Of a DNA stretch of 41,910 nucleotides, positions 1 through 7,260 are shown in pieces. This stretch comes from Methanomethylophilus sp963631655. GTDB taxonomy: Archaea; Thermoplasmatota; Thermoplasmata; Methanomassiliicoccales; Methanomethylophilaceae. The notes beneath the pieces were generated by a model. It was not told the DNA's origin. It saw only the letters and a program-made list of their open reading frames with translations, and ran no database searches. The position numbers were made by a program, and so were the translations under genes. Numbering within the stretch: position 1 is the stretch's first letter; each line of letters starts with the position of its first letter. The stretch covers positions 1 through 41,910 of the forward strand of contig CAVGRR010000016.1 of NCBI GenBank assembly GCA_963631655.1. The letters are read 5' to 3'.

Positions 1-229
1 TAACAGCACTATGCCCATCAAAATTCCGTTTCCAGGCAAGTAACTGGGAATAGATTTTCCGTTTGAAGATCATCATTGATGATTATTTAAATGAATATTT
101 AAATGATGCCACTTTTGGCGGTTTATTTTATGGCTGATTTGCCACTTTTGGCGATGAACGCAAAAACAGAAATTGAAGAAACCCCGCACCGGAGTCGGAT
201 CCCCGATGCAGGAAATGATGTAAACCGTT
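1..229. other. Intergenic region at the left window edge
   Basis: No gene is supported here; the short frames read as noise. The stretch at 71-108 is AT-rich with two ATTTAAAT palindromes, flanked by an inverted pair CATCATT/AATGATG (71-77 and 102-108). Read on the minus strand, the sequence just past the stop of the YhaN-like gene becomes T-rich (about 161-181, runs of T broken by single C/A/G), a plausible archaeal U-tract terminator for that operon. Confidence 0.5.
108..153. repeat. Direct repeat pair GCCACTTTTGGCG
   Basis: The 13-base word GCCACTTTTGGCG occurs at 108-120 and again at 141-153, 33 bases apart. Each copy is itself a small inverted repeat (GCC...GGC). It lies downstream of the YhaN-like gene and has no assigned role. 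It could be a remnant of a longer tandem array. Confidence 0.5.
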
Positions 230-2326
230 TCACAGACAGATCGCGTTCGCACCCGATCCGCGCAGGAAATCGAAGGATTCCTTGTCGCAGGTGAAGTAGA
301 TCACCTGTATCTCCTCGGCCACCTTTGCGATCGCCTTGCATGCGTTCTCCTTACGGGAACTATCGGAGGTCAGCAGCACATCATCGAGGATTATCGGCGG
401 TTTCTCCTTCGAAAGACTGAGTGCAACGGATAGTTTCACCGACAGTTTGACCTGGTCCTCGAGACCGCTCGACCATTCGGAGACGGTCTTAACCTCTCCC
501 CCGGACACTTCGGAGACCGCGAGTTCGTTCCTGTGGGGGTCGGTGTCGAGAGCATATCTTCCGTCTGTCATGATCGAAAGCAGATCGTCGGTTCTCCTGA
601 GCACTTCGGGACGGTGGGCACCGTAGGCCGTTTCGGAGGCGCGGTCGAGGATGATCTTCTCTAGCATCAGTGAGGCCCATTCATAACAGGCGGCGTAGAT
701 CTTGTCGTTCGCCTCAGCCTCAGCAGTTATCGCCTCTTCCACGGTCGTATCTCCCGACAGTGTTTTCAATGCCTGTTCCACACGGGCAAGTTGACTCTTG
801 AGGGAGGTCAGATCGCCGTTGACCGATTGGAAGGCCTCCCTTGCAGCACCTTCATCGGGAACGTTTTCCGTGTCGATCCCTTTGGTGCTCTCCTTGAGTG
901 CCTGTATCTTCGGCCTGATCTCGTTCAATCTCTTATTGTCGTTCACCGCACGCTGATATCCTTCGATACCGCCGAATCCCGAAAGGAACAGGTTCATCGA
1001 CCTGCAGGCATCGTCCTTCGAAGCGGCCATCTTAGTGCATTCATCATCGGCCTTCAGGCATGCCCTGATGTTCTCCAGATTGCCCACAAGAGTGCGGACA
1101 TCGGCATGAAAACCGCGGCGGGGCAGTGCGACCCTCAGGGCGACATCATCCAATTCTCTTTCTAGGACCTTGTTCGGATCGTCGAAGACCAGGGCGGGCC
1201 TGGGTTCAGGTACCGGCTCTTTGACATTGCGCAGGGACAGGATCAGCACAATCAGACCGACCGCGGAAACCGCCAATCCGGCGACACCAACGAAGGCGAA
1301 TGCGACAACACCGATCAGCATCAGCAGGATCCCGATGACCGACAGCCCACTGATCTTCTGCTGCCTGACAACAGGTGCTGCAGGCGCAGGTTTCGGGACC
1401 GCCTTGCCGTATTCCCCTTCCATGTCGCGGAGATGCTCGATCTTCGGGGCCACGGAAAGATAGGTGTTGATATCTAGCCCGGACACGGAACGTTTGAGGG
1501 ATTCGGCATCGGCCTGTGCGACCCTCAGTGCGGATTCCTTCTTGTCGAGATCGTTCTTCAGCACCGCGTATTGTGCGGTATCGACGTTCTCAGCGTACTT
1601 CAGACGGGACTCCTCCTGCTCCAGTTCGGAAATGGTGGAAAGGTCCTTCGAACGGCCGGACAGTTTCGTGGCTGCGGAATATGTGTTCTCCGCCTCCTGC
1701 ACCGCGACCTTGGCGGATTCTATCCTCCTCTCGAGTTCCTTCTTCTGGGAGATCAGTTCGGTATAATGGTTGTCACCGGTCTCCCGGGACTGCAGACGGC
1801 GGACCTCCTGCCTGCAGTCGTTCTCTTCGGTCATCAGAGTGGCTATGGTGCACTTCGAGGTCCTCCTCTGGTCCGGCAGCAATCTGGTACGCGCCTGGTC
1901 GATCTCCGAATAGACCCTCGGAAGGTCGTTGCCTCCGGGGATCGTGAGGAACCGGTTGCGGATCTCGCCTTTCTCGATCCCTTTCACATCACGCAGGTCC
2001 TCAGGCGACATGGAGTAGATCGAAGTGTATTCCCTGTCATCGATCTCGCAGAGCTGCGAACCGAGACCCGAACTCTTCTTCCCTTCGCGGTTGAATGTGT
2101 ACCTGCTTCCGTCCTCCAGCACCACATCGACCGAACCGGAATCGCTTCCCTTGGGTGTCGGATACTTCAGCGGAGCTTTGGGGAATACGGTGGTGGTGAG
2201 AAATGATCTCAGAGTGGACTTTCCTGCTTCGTTCGGACCGTAGACGACATTGAGTCCTTCGTCGAAGGTGAAGTTCCTGTCACGGAGCTTTCCGAAGGAA
2301 CCGATCCTGGTGTTGATGATCCTCAT
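230..2326 (-). CDS. YhaN-like AAA ATPase (Rad50/SbcC superfamily) with internal membrane hairpin
   Basis: 698 residues if started at the ATG at 2326, which overlaps the stop of the upstream nuclease gene as ATGA; a longer frame upstream only reads antisense into the neighbour. Walker A GPNEAGKST is at residues 30-38. A coiled-coil-rich middle runs from about 160 to 560. An ABC-type signature region (SEWSSGLEDQ) lies at about 616-625 and Walker B (PIILDDVLL) at about 644-652. Two hydrophobic segments at about 325-366 form a membrane hairpin inside the coiled coil, as known for Bacillus YhaN and unlike canonical soluble Rad50. No CxxC zinc hook is visible. With its partner it probably processes DNA ends at the membrane; the substrate is inference. 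The start choice and family call are firm, the exact role is not. Confidence 0.85.
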   Translation of the reverse strand: MRIINTRIGSFGKLRDRNFTFDEGLNVVYGPNEAGKSTLRSFLTTTVFPKAPLKYPTPKGSDSGSVDVVLEDGSRYTFNREGKKSSGLGSQLCEIDDREYTSIYSMSPEDLRDVKGIEKGEIRNRFLTIPGGNDLPRVYSEIDQARTRLLPDQRRTSKCTIATLMTEENDCRQEVRRLQSRETGDNHYTELISQKKELERRIESAKVAVQEAENTYSAATKLSGRSKDLSTISELEQEESRLKYAENVDTAQYAVLKNDLDKKESALRVAQADAESLKRSVSGLDINTYLSVAPKIEHLRDMEGEYGKAVPKPAPAAPVVRQQKISGLSVIGILLMLIGVVAFAFVGVAGLAVSAVGLIVLILSLRNVKEPVPEPRPALVFDDPNKVLERELDDVALRVALPRRGFHADVRTLVGNLENIRACLKADDECTKMAASKDDACRSMNLFLSGFGGIEGYQRAVNDNKRLNEIRPKIQALKESTKGIDTENVPDEGAAREAFQSVNGDLTSLKSQLARVEQALKTLSGDTTVEEAITAEAEANDKIYAACYEWASLMLEKIILDRASETAYGAHRPEVLRRTDDLLSIMTDGRYALDTDPHRNELAVSEVSGGEVKTVSEWSSGLEDQVKLSVKLSVALSLSKEKPPIILDDVLLTSDSSRKENACKAIAKVAEEIQVIYFTCDKESFDFLRGSGANAICL

Positions 2327-3513
2327 TCCTCGGCCCCCGAAAGACGGTCGATGACCGAGAGTCCTGCCTGTGTCACCAGTTCGCGGAGTTTTCCCTTGTC
2401 GGCAAAATACTGAAGATAAGGTCTGACATCGGAAGCGGGACCTTTGGGACACAGAAGGTCCAGAAGTTCCTGGTCGCTCATCGCTTCGAGTTCCTTCGTG
2501 CTGCGGAGCACCTCCGACAGCAGGGTCTGCCCGTTCTCGATGCTCTTGAGGTCGAGTTCGGGGAGACATTCCAGACCCCTGATGAAAATATAGGCGCCGG
2601 TGGCGGCCGAAAGAGCTTCGGTAAGGACCTCGGGGTTCGAACGCAGAGGGCGGTTGAGACCTCCCCTGCCTTTCACGGTGAGTCCCACAATGGATCCTGA
2701 CACTATGCATTCCCTGGTGTTCTCCACCAGTTCCTGCACCGTCGTCACGCCCGAGATATCGAGAAGGATATCATCCCAAATTATCTCCTGCGTGGGGATG
2801 AATTCTGTTTCGGTACGGTCGTCGGTCACAGTTACGAGCATACAGCCCTTCTCGCCGGACTCGTTGATGTCCCTGCCCTGGATGTTTCCGGGGTAGATAG
2901 CAACGGGATCCGTCTTGTGCACGACGGACCTTTTGTGTATATGTCCCAGCGCCCAATATTGGATGTCCTTTCCCAGGAGGTCATCGGTGCTGCAGGGGGC
3001 ATATCCGTTGCCTCCGGGACCGACAGAACAGTGCACCACACCGATCGAATAGAATCCCGCTTTTCCTTTCAATTTCGATACAAGATTCTCGTCGGTATGC
3101 GGTCCTTCGAAGCTTACTCCGGTGACCTCGATGTTCCTTCCGCGGATGTTCAGTTCCTCGGAGGAAGGTTCGGTCCCGAACAGCACGACGTTGTCCGGAT
3201 ACGGTATGCTGGAGGACCAGCTGTGGACGGCATCGTGATTGCCGGTGACCACGAAACACGGCTTTCCGAACCGTTTCATCTCGGAAGCGAAGAAGAGTCT
3301 GGTACGGGGGGTCTCGTACAGTTCGTCATAGACATCCCCGGATATGACCATAAAATCGGCTTTTTCCAAGCCTGCATCGACAATACGCGAAAACGACTTA
3401 AATGTGGATTCGTAGAACCGCTTCCCGAAATCACCGTCTTTTTTAGAGACTCCCCACGCCCTGCTGCCGAGATGGAGGTCGGCACAGTGAATGAAAGAGA
3501 AATCACATCCCAT
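2323..3513 (-). CDS. Mre11/SbcD/YhaO-like DNA metallophosphoesterase
   Basis: 396 residues. The calcineurin-like phosphoesterase motifs are in order near the N terminus: CADLHLG (D12, H14), SGDVYD, TGNHD, a lone His in GVVHCSVG, and GHIHKR, followed by PGNIQGR, a signature of Mre11/SbcD proteins. These residues bind two Mn2+ ions and give 3'-5' exonuclease and endonuclease activity in the family. The C-terminal third (from about 250) is a less conserved capping/partner-binding region. The gene is first in a two-gene operon and overlaps the ATPase by four bases, so the products are probably made in fixed ratio and form a complex. The pairing with a membrane-hairpin ATPase points to the YhaO branch rather than classical Mre11. 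Confidence 0.88.
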   Translation of the reverse strand: MGCDFSFIHCADLHLGSRAWGVSKKDGDFGKRFYESTFKSFSRIVDAGLEKADFMVISGDVYDELYETPRTRLFFASEMKRFGKPCFVVTGNHDAVHSWSSSIPYPDNVVLFGTEPSSEELNIRGRNIEVTGVSFEGPHTDENLVSKLKGKAGFYSIGVVHCSVGPGGNGYAPCSTDDLLGKDIQYWALGHIHKRSVVHKTDPVAIYPGNIQGRDINESGEKGCMLVTVTDDRTETEFIPTQEIIWDDILLDISGVTTVQELVENTRECIVSGSIVGLTVKGRGGLNRPLRSNPEVLTEALSAATGAYIFIRGLECLPELDLKSIENGQTLLSEVLRSTKELEAMSDQELLDLLCPKGPASDVRPYLQYFADKGKLRELVTQAGLSVIDRLSGAEE

Positions 3514-3536
3514 ACTTTCAGTAGGGCCCTGGTGCG

Positions 3537-3548
3537 ATATAAAGTAAA
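3537..3548 (-). promoter_or_regulatory. TATA box for the nuclease-ATPase operon
   Basis: On the minus strand the word TTTACTTTATAT is centred about 29 bases before the ATG at 3513, the archaeal TATA-to-start distance, so the transcript would be nearly leaderless. A second candidate (GTTATAAATC, about 3590-3599) would give a leader of about 50 bases. Either could be the true promoter. Confidence 0.5.
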
Positions 3549-3652
3549 CCGGGGGTAGGCCGAAAGTGAGATCGTTTATGGTCGGCCGATTTATAACATA
3601 TCGAAGTTAACAATTCACCGAAAATCGGATGCTGGCACATTGCATTTCGACT

Positions 3653-4528
3653 TCACTGACCATTGCGCATATCGAGATATTCGAGAAATTTCCGAGAGGC
3701 CAAAGAAGGTATCCTTCCGACCTTTTTCGCCACGCAGATATGACGGTAATGTGGGTGTTCGAGAGGTAGGATCCTGACATCATACGGGATGCGGCGGAGG
3801 ATCAGTCTCGGCAGGATACTGATACCGAGACCGTTCTCGACCATGGACATCACAGAATAATCATCCCAGGTCCGGAAACAGATATTCGGATGGATGTCCT
3901 CCTCATCGAGCATTTTGCTGATCTCGGCCCGACCTCCCTTTTCCAATAACATGAACGGGAACTGTTCCAGGGCCTTCATGGGAAAACATTCCCCATCGGC
4001 ATAAGGATTGGTCTTTGGTATCACTGCCACCAGTTCGTCATCCTCGATGAATTCGGTTTCGAGACCTTCGGAGACCTCCAAACTTGTGAAGGCGAAATCG
4101 ACTGTGTCGTCCTCGATCCATTTCCTGAGTTCGAAATAGTCGCCTAGAAGCAGTTCGTAACTGATGTCTGGATGGTCTTCGCGGAATTTCCGGATCATAT
4201 TGGGAAGCCAATGGGTGGCGACGGAAGAGAAGGTGCCAATGACGATGTGCCCGCATTCCAGGTCGCGGATATCGGAGACGGCTTCCTCCAGACGGAAAAG
4301 GTCGGAACACAGAGCTTTCGCTTCCGGAAGTATCCTCTGACCCTCTTTGGTTATCGTGACCCCGTTCCGGTCGCGTTCGAAGAGTCTGAACCCCCACTCC
4401 TTCTCCAGGTCTGATATCATACGGCTGATGCCTGACTGCGAAGTACCGAGTGTTTCTGCGGCCCTGCTGAAACTACCGGTGGCGGCGATCTCCGTAAATG
4501 CTCTGAATTTCAAAAGGTTGGTCTGCAT
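3653..4528 (-). CDS. LysR-type transcriptional regulator
   Basis: 291 residues, the normal LysR length. The N-terminal winged helix-turn-helix spans about residues 1-62 (AFTEIAATGSFSRAAETLG then QSGISRMISDLE and LFERDRNGVTIT). A two-lobed periplasmic-binding-protein-like effector domain follows from about 90 (HIVIGTFSSVATHWLP) to the end. It is transcribed away from the EamA-type exporter gene across an 80-base gap, the classic arrangement in which a LysR protein controls its divergent neighbour and itself in response to a small ligand. The ligand cannot be read from the sequence. LysR regulators in archaea are usually of bacterial origin. Confidence 0.9.
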   Translation of the reverse strand: MQTNLLKFRAFTEIAATGSFSRAAETLGTSQSGISRMISDLEKEWGFRLFERDRNGVTITKEGQRILPEAKALCSDLFRLEEAVSDIRDLECGHIVIGTFSSVATHWLPNMIRKFREDHPDISYELLLGDYFELRKWIEDDTVDFAFTSLEVSEGLETEFIEDDELVAVIPKTNPYADGECFPMKALEQFPFMLLEKGGRAEISKMLDEEDIHPNICFRTWDDYSVMSMVENGLGISILPRLILRRIPYDVRILPLEHPHYRHICVAKKVGRIPSLASRKFLEYLDMRNGQ

Positions 4529-4608
4529 GGGGTGCTTCCGTTTATTGCATAGTTGTATCTGTTTTTGTTATAAAATCATTGATATACATTTGATTTTTTC
4601 AACTGACA
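4529..4608. promoter_or_regulatory. Divergent promoter region between LysR gene and exporter
   Basis: This 80-base AT-rich gap must hold both promoters. TTATAAAATC (4569-4578) is placed to serve the plus-strand gene, with transcription starting around 4600. An imperfect palindrome ATCA-N4-TATA-N4-TGAT at 4575-4594 overlaps this region and is a candidate LysR-type operator. The minus-strand TATA box is not clear. Confidence 0.4.
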
Positions 4609-5502
4609 ATGAACTCATGGACGCTCACATATCTGCTGTTCGTGATCTCACTGGTCCTTTTCGGCACCAACGGTGTGGTCGCTGACGGGATACATCTCCC
4701 GAGTACGCAGATCGTGGTACTCCGCACATTCTTCGGAGGCCTGCTGCTGACGGCACTTCTGTTCCTCACAAGAAAAAGACCCAGATGTCCGAAACAAAGG
4801 GTACAGATGCTTTATCTGCTGATCTCGGGGATCTCCATGGGGATCAGCTGGATCTTCCTCTACGAGGCTTATGTCCTGATAGGCGTGGGGATGGCATCGA
4901 TGGCATATTACTGCGGCCCGGTTCTGGTGATGGCGTTATCCCCCTTTGTGTTCAATGAGAAACTTTCGTCCAAAGGACTGTTGGGATTCATCGTCGTAGT
5001 GTTCGGAGCGATACTCCTGTGCATCGAAACGGTAGGTGACGGATCGGACATGCTCGGATACGCATACGGGTTCGCTTCCGCGGTCGCCCACGCGGCAATG
5101 GTCGTTTTCAGCAAAATGGCGAAGGACATCAACGGACTGGAGAACTCTTCTTTCCAGCTGGTGTTCAGTTTCATCACTGTGTTCGTATATGCCCTGCTCA
5201 CGGACGACATCCCGACTTACATACCGGCAGGCGAATGGCCGTATGTGCTGTTCCTGGGATTCGTCTCGACGGGGATAGGCTGTTTCGTCTATTTCTCTAC
5301 CATAACACGGCTGCGCGCACAGACAGTGTCGATCACAGGATATCTCGAACCTCTTTCAGCAGTGGTTTTCGCTGCATTGCTGTTGGGGGAGGTCATGACC
5401 CCTCTGCAGATCACAGGTGCCGTCGCTATACTTTCAGGGGCATTGTACGCAGAAACACACATCGGCAAAAAGGGCTCTGAGGACAGTACTTCGGCAACAT
5501 GA
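4609..5502 (+). CDS. EamA/DMT-superfamily membrane transporter
   Basis: 297 residues with about ten hydrophobic segments arranged as two five-helix EamA halves. The first half runs to about residue 140 and the second starts near YAYGFASAVAHAAMVVFSKM. The C-terminal helix pair has the typical PLSAVVFAALLLGE motif followed by a charged cytoplasmic tail. Members of this family export or exchange amino acids, nucleosides or other metabolites. Its divergent LysR regulator suggests ligand-induced export. The substrate is unknown. The start ATG at 4609 is the first Met and precedes the first helix directly. Confidence 0.88.
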   Translation: MNSWTLTYLLFVISLVLFGTNGVVADGIHLPSTQIVVLRTFFGGLLLTALLFLTRKRPRCPKQRVQMLYLLISGISMGISWIFLYEAYVLIGVGMASMAYYCGPVLVMALSPFVFNEKLSSKGLLGFIVVVFGAILLCIETVGDGSDMLGYAYGFASAVAHAAMVVFSKMAKDINGLENSSFQLVFSFITVFVYALLTDDIPTYIPAGEWPYVLFLGFVSTGIGCFVYFSTITRLRAQTVSITGYLEPLSAVVFAALLLGEVMTPLQITGAVAILSGALYAETHIGKKGSEDSTSAT

Positions 5503-5595
5503 ACTTTTGTTATAATCACTTTCTGGCACATTAGAAAAACTAATCGAAGACAATTCAGATAATGGCCTAAGAGGATGTATCCGAAAAAGCATTTC

Positions 5596-5610
5596 GATTA
5601 ATTTTTAATC
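5596..5610. promoter_or_regulatory. Perfect palindrome GATTAA-TTT-TTAATC upstream of AlbA_2 gene
   Basis: A 6+3+6 perfect inverted repeat about 35 bases upstream of the TATA box of the next gene. It could be an operator (the downstream gene encodes a DNA-binding regulator that may control itself) or part of the terminator of the exporter gene, which ends about 95 bases earlier. Confidence 0.35.
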
Positions 5611-5644
5611 AAATAACCGAAATTAGTTATGAATTAAGATAAAG

Positions 5645-5654
5645 TATTATAAAA
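5645..5654 (+). promoter_or_regulatory. TATA box of AlbA_2 regulator gene
   Basis: TATTATAAAA is centred about 28 bases before the ATG at 5678, so transcription is predicted to begin at or next to the start codon (leaderless mRNA). Confidence 0.6.
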
Positions 5655-5677
5655 TTGGTTATTGTTTCTATACCTCG

Positions 5678-7033
5678 ATGAGGGAAGATCTACATACCGA
5701 ATTCAAGCGCGAGTGGAAGGATGAATACTTGCGCAATGTCGCCGCGTTGGCCAATACTGAGGGCGGGACAATATACATCGGCATTGACGATGAAGGTAAG
5801 GTATTCGGTGTCGAAAGAATCGATCATCTTCTCAAAGCCATTCCAGACAAGATCCAGAATATCCTCGGAATCGTTGTCATCGTGGACAACCATACCGAAA
5901 ACGGCAAAGATTATCTTTCGATACGTGTGGAACGCAGTCAGCACCCAGTTCTGTACGACGGAAAAGTGTTCGTCAAATCAGGAAGCACCACACGCGAACT
6001 CCATGATGGAGAGATGATGAATTATCTCACCACAAATGGTGCCATCGCGTGGGCTGACGGAGTCATAGACATAGAACCTGAACAATTGGACACTTATGCA
6101 TTTAGGGCCTTCAAGAAAAAAGCACTCAGCATGGGCAGACTCACTCAAGAGGAAGCAGATCTTCCCATACGGGATCTTCTGAAAAAACTGAATCTTTTCA
6201 GAAACGGTCAGCCTACTCGTGCAGCTGCGATTATGTTTTCGCCTGATGCAGAGGAAATTTCTCCAGTTGCTGGGATAAGAATCTGTAAAGATATCGAGGG
6301 AGATATCGAATTCTTCGATGAAATATATGGCCCGATGTTTCTCGCAGTAGACCGCGCACTTGATTTGATAATGACAAAATATACCGTCACTCCGATCACA
6401 TACGAAGATATCATCCGTATCGAAAACTACCCCTATCCCAAAGACGCAATCCGTGAAGCGCTTATCAATGCGGTCAGCAACGCAGATTATGGTTCAGGAT
6501 ATACTATCAAAATCTCTGTTCTTCCGGACAGACTGATTATACAAAACCCCGGAAGTATACCCTTCGGTTATACTGTGGAAGAAATTATTATGGAACGTAT
6601 GTCCAAACCCCGCAATAAAGGAATTGCTATGGTGTTCCGTACTGCAGGTATGTCTGAAACTTTCGGTCGTGGATTCGAAAAAATGAATCGCCCATATTCA
6701 GAACAGAAAGTCGCTCTGCCTGAGTACAAATCATTCCCGCAGGATTTTGTTGCGACTTTTCCAAATATTGTCGTAGCAAAAGGTATCATATCTAGAGATA
6801 TGAATGGCAGGCCGGTCGGAACAAATATTTCAATTATACCTAATGGTTTGACTGAAATCGAACAAAAAATTCTTGAAATTGTATCGAAAGAAGAATTTGA
6901 TACTATCAGGAACGTTTCAGCTAGATTGTCCGTATCGCATGGAACTGTGGAACGCGCCCTAAAATCACTTTCTTCTAAAAAATTGATTGACAAAGTCGGA
7001 TCTACTAGAAACGGAACCTGGATTAAAATTTAA
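5678..7033 (+). CDS. AlbA_2 (Schlafen-like) domain, GHKL ATPase and winged-helix regulator
   Basis: 451 residues. An N-terminal AlbA_2/Schlafen-type domain (about 1-120) starts with the hallmark TEFKREW and the segment ALANTEGGTIYIGIDDEG. A GHKL-type ATP-binding module follows: EALINAVSNADY (N box), IQNPGSIPFGY (G1-like) and FGRGFEKM (G2-like), about residues 255-340. The C-terminal 55 residues look like a winged helix (NVSARLSVSHGTVERALKSL). Proteins of this layout are annotated as putative ATP-dependent transcriptional regulators; some sit in defence or mobile regions. The gene is visibly more AT-rich than its neighbours, especially in its 3' half, which suggests acquisition by transfer. 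It stands alone and is followed by a short tandem repeat. Its targets are unknown. Confidence 0.85.
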   Translation: MREDLHTEFKREWKDEYLRNVAALANTEGGTIYIGIDDEGKVFGVERIDHLLKAIPDKIQNILGIVVIVDNHTENGKDYLSIRVERSQHPVLYDGKVFVKSGSTTRELHDGEMMNYLTTNGAIAWADGVIDIEPEQLDTYAFRAFKKKALSMGRLTQEEADLPIRDLLKKLNLFRNGQPTRAAAIMFSPDAEEISPVAGIRICKDIEGDIEFFDEIYGPMFLAVDRALDLIMTKYTVTPITYEDIIRIENYPYPKDAIREALINAVSNADYGSGYTIKISVLPDRLIIQNPGSIPFGYTVEEIIMERMSKPRNKGIAMVFRTAGMSETFGRGFEKMNRPYSEQKVALPEYKSFPQDFVATFPNIVVAKGIISRDMNGRPVGTNISIIPNGLTEIEQKILEIVSKEEFDTIRNVSARLSVSHGTVERALKSLSSKKLIDKVGSTRNGTWIKI

Positions 7034-7050
7034 GATTTTATTAGATTGTC

Positions 7051-7110
7051 ACGTTTGTCCCCGTTTGTCCCCGTTTGTCCCCGTTTGTCCCCGTTTGTCC
7101 CCGTTTGTCC
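7051..7110. repeat. Six tandem copies of a 10-base repeat
   Basis: The unit CCGTTTGTCC is repeated six times without spacers (the first copy starts with A instead of C). The array begins 17 bases after the stop codon of the AlbA_2 gene. Ten bases is close to one helical turn and is not a multiple of three. It is too short and unspaced to be a CRISPR. The small frame through it (7046-7234) is judged non-coding. Confidence 0.9.
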
Positions 7111-7260
7111 CATTAAATATCATAAAACGAAATTCAACACCAAGTGCCTAAAAAAACAGAATATCCAACTTGGTTTACTGATACACACCACAGTGATGGA
7201 TATTCAAACCAAATGTCATAGAACCATTTTTTAGTTGTATCACATTCACACTCTGAGTAT
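7111..7260 (+). promoter_or_regulatory. Intergenic region with promoter of the cobyric acid synthase operon
   Basis: AT-rich spacer with no gene. TTTTTTAGTTGTAT (7228-7240) is centred about 27 bases before the ATG at 7261 and is the best TATA candidate, again implying a near-leaderless mRNA. No recognisable riboswitch is seen. Confidence 0.4.

Noticed and set aside
2327..2710. Longer start for the YhaN-like ATPase at 2710
   Set aside because: The added residues overlap the nuclease gene by almost 400 bases and resemble no ATPase N terminus; the ATGA-coupled start begins with the expected MRIINTRIG.
2917..3558. 213-residue plus-strand frame opposite the Mre11-like gene
   Set aside because: Lies wholly over a gene with complete catalytic motifs; shadow.
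7051..7110. Possible CRISPR array
   Set aside because: Ten-base units without spacers; no cas genes nearby.
7046..7234. Small plus-strand frame through the 10-base repeats (starts MSRLSPFVPVCP)
   Set aside because: Its composition is dictated by the repeat, it has no homologue I can recognise and no promoter of its own.
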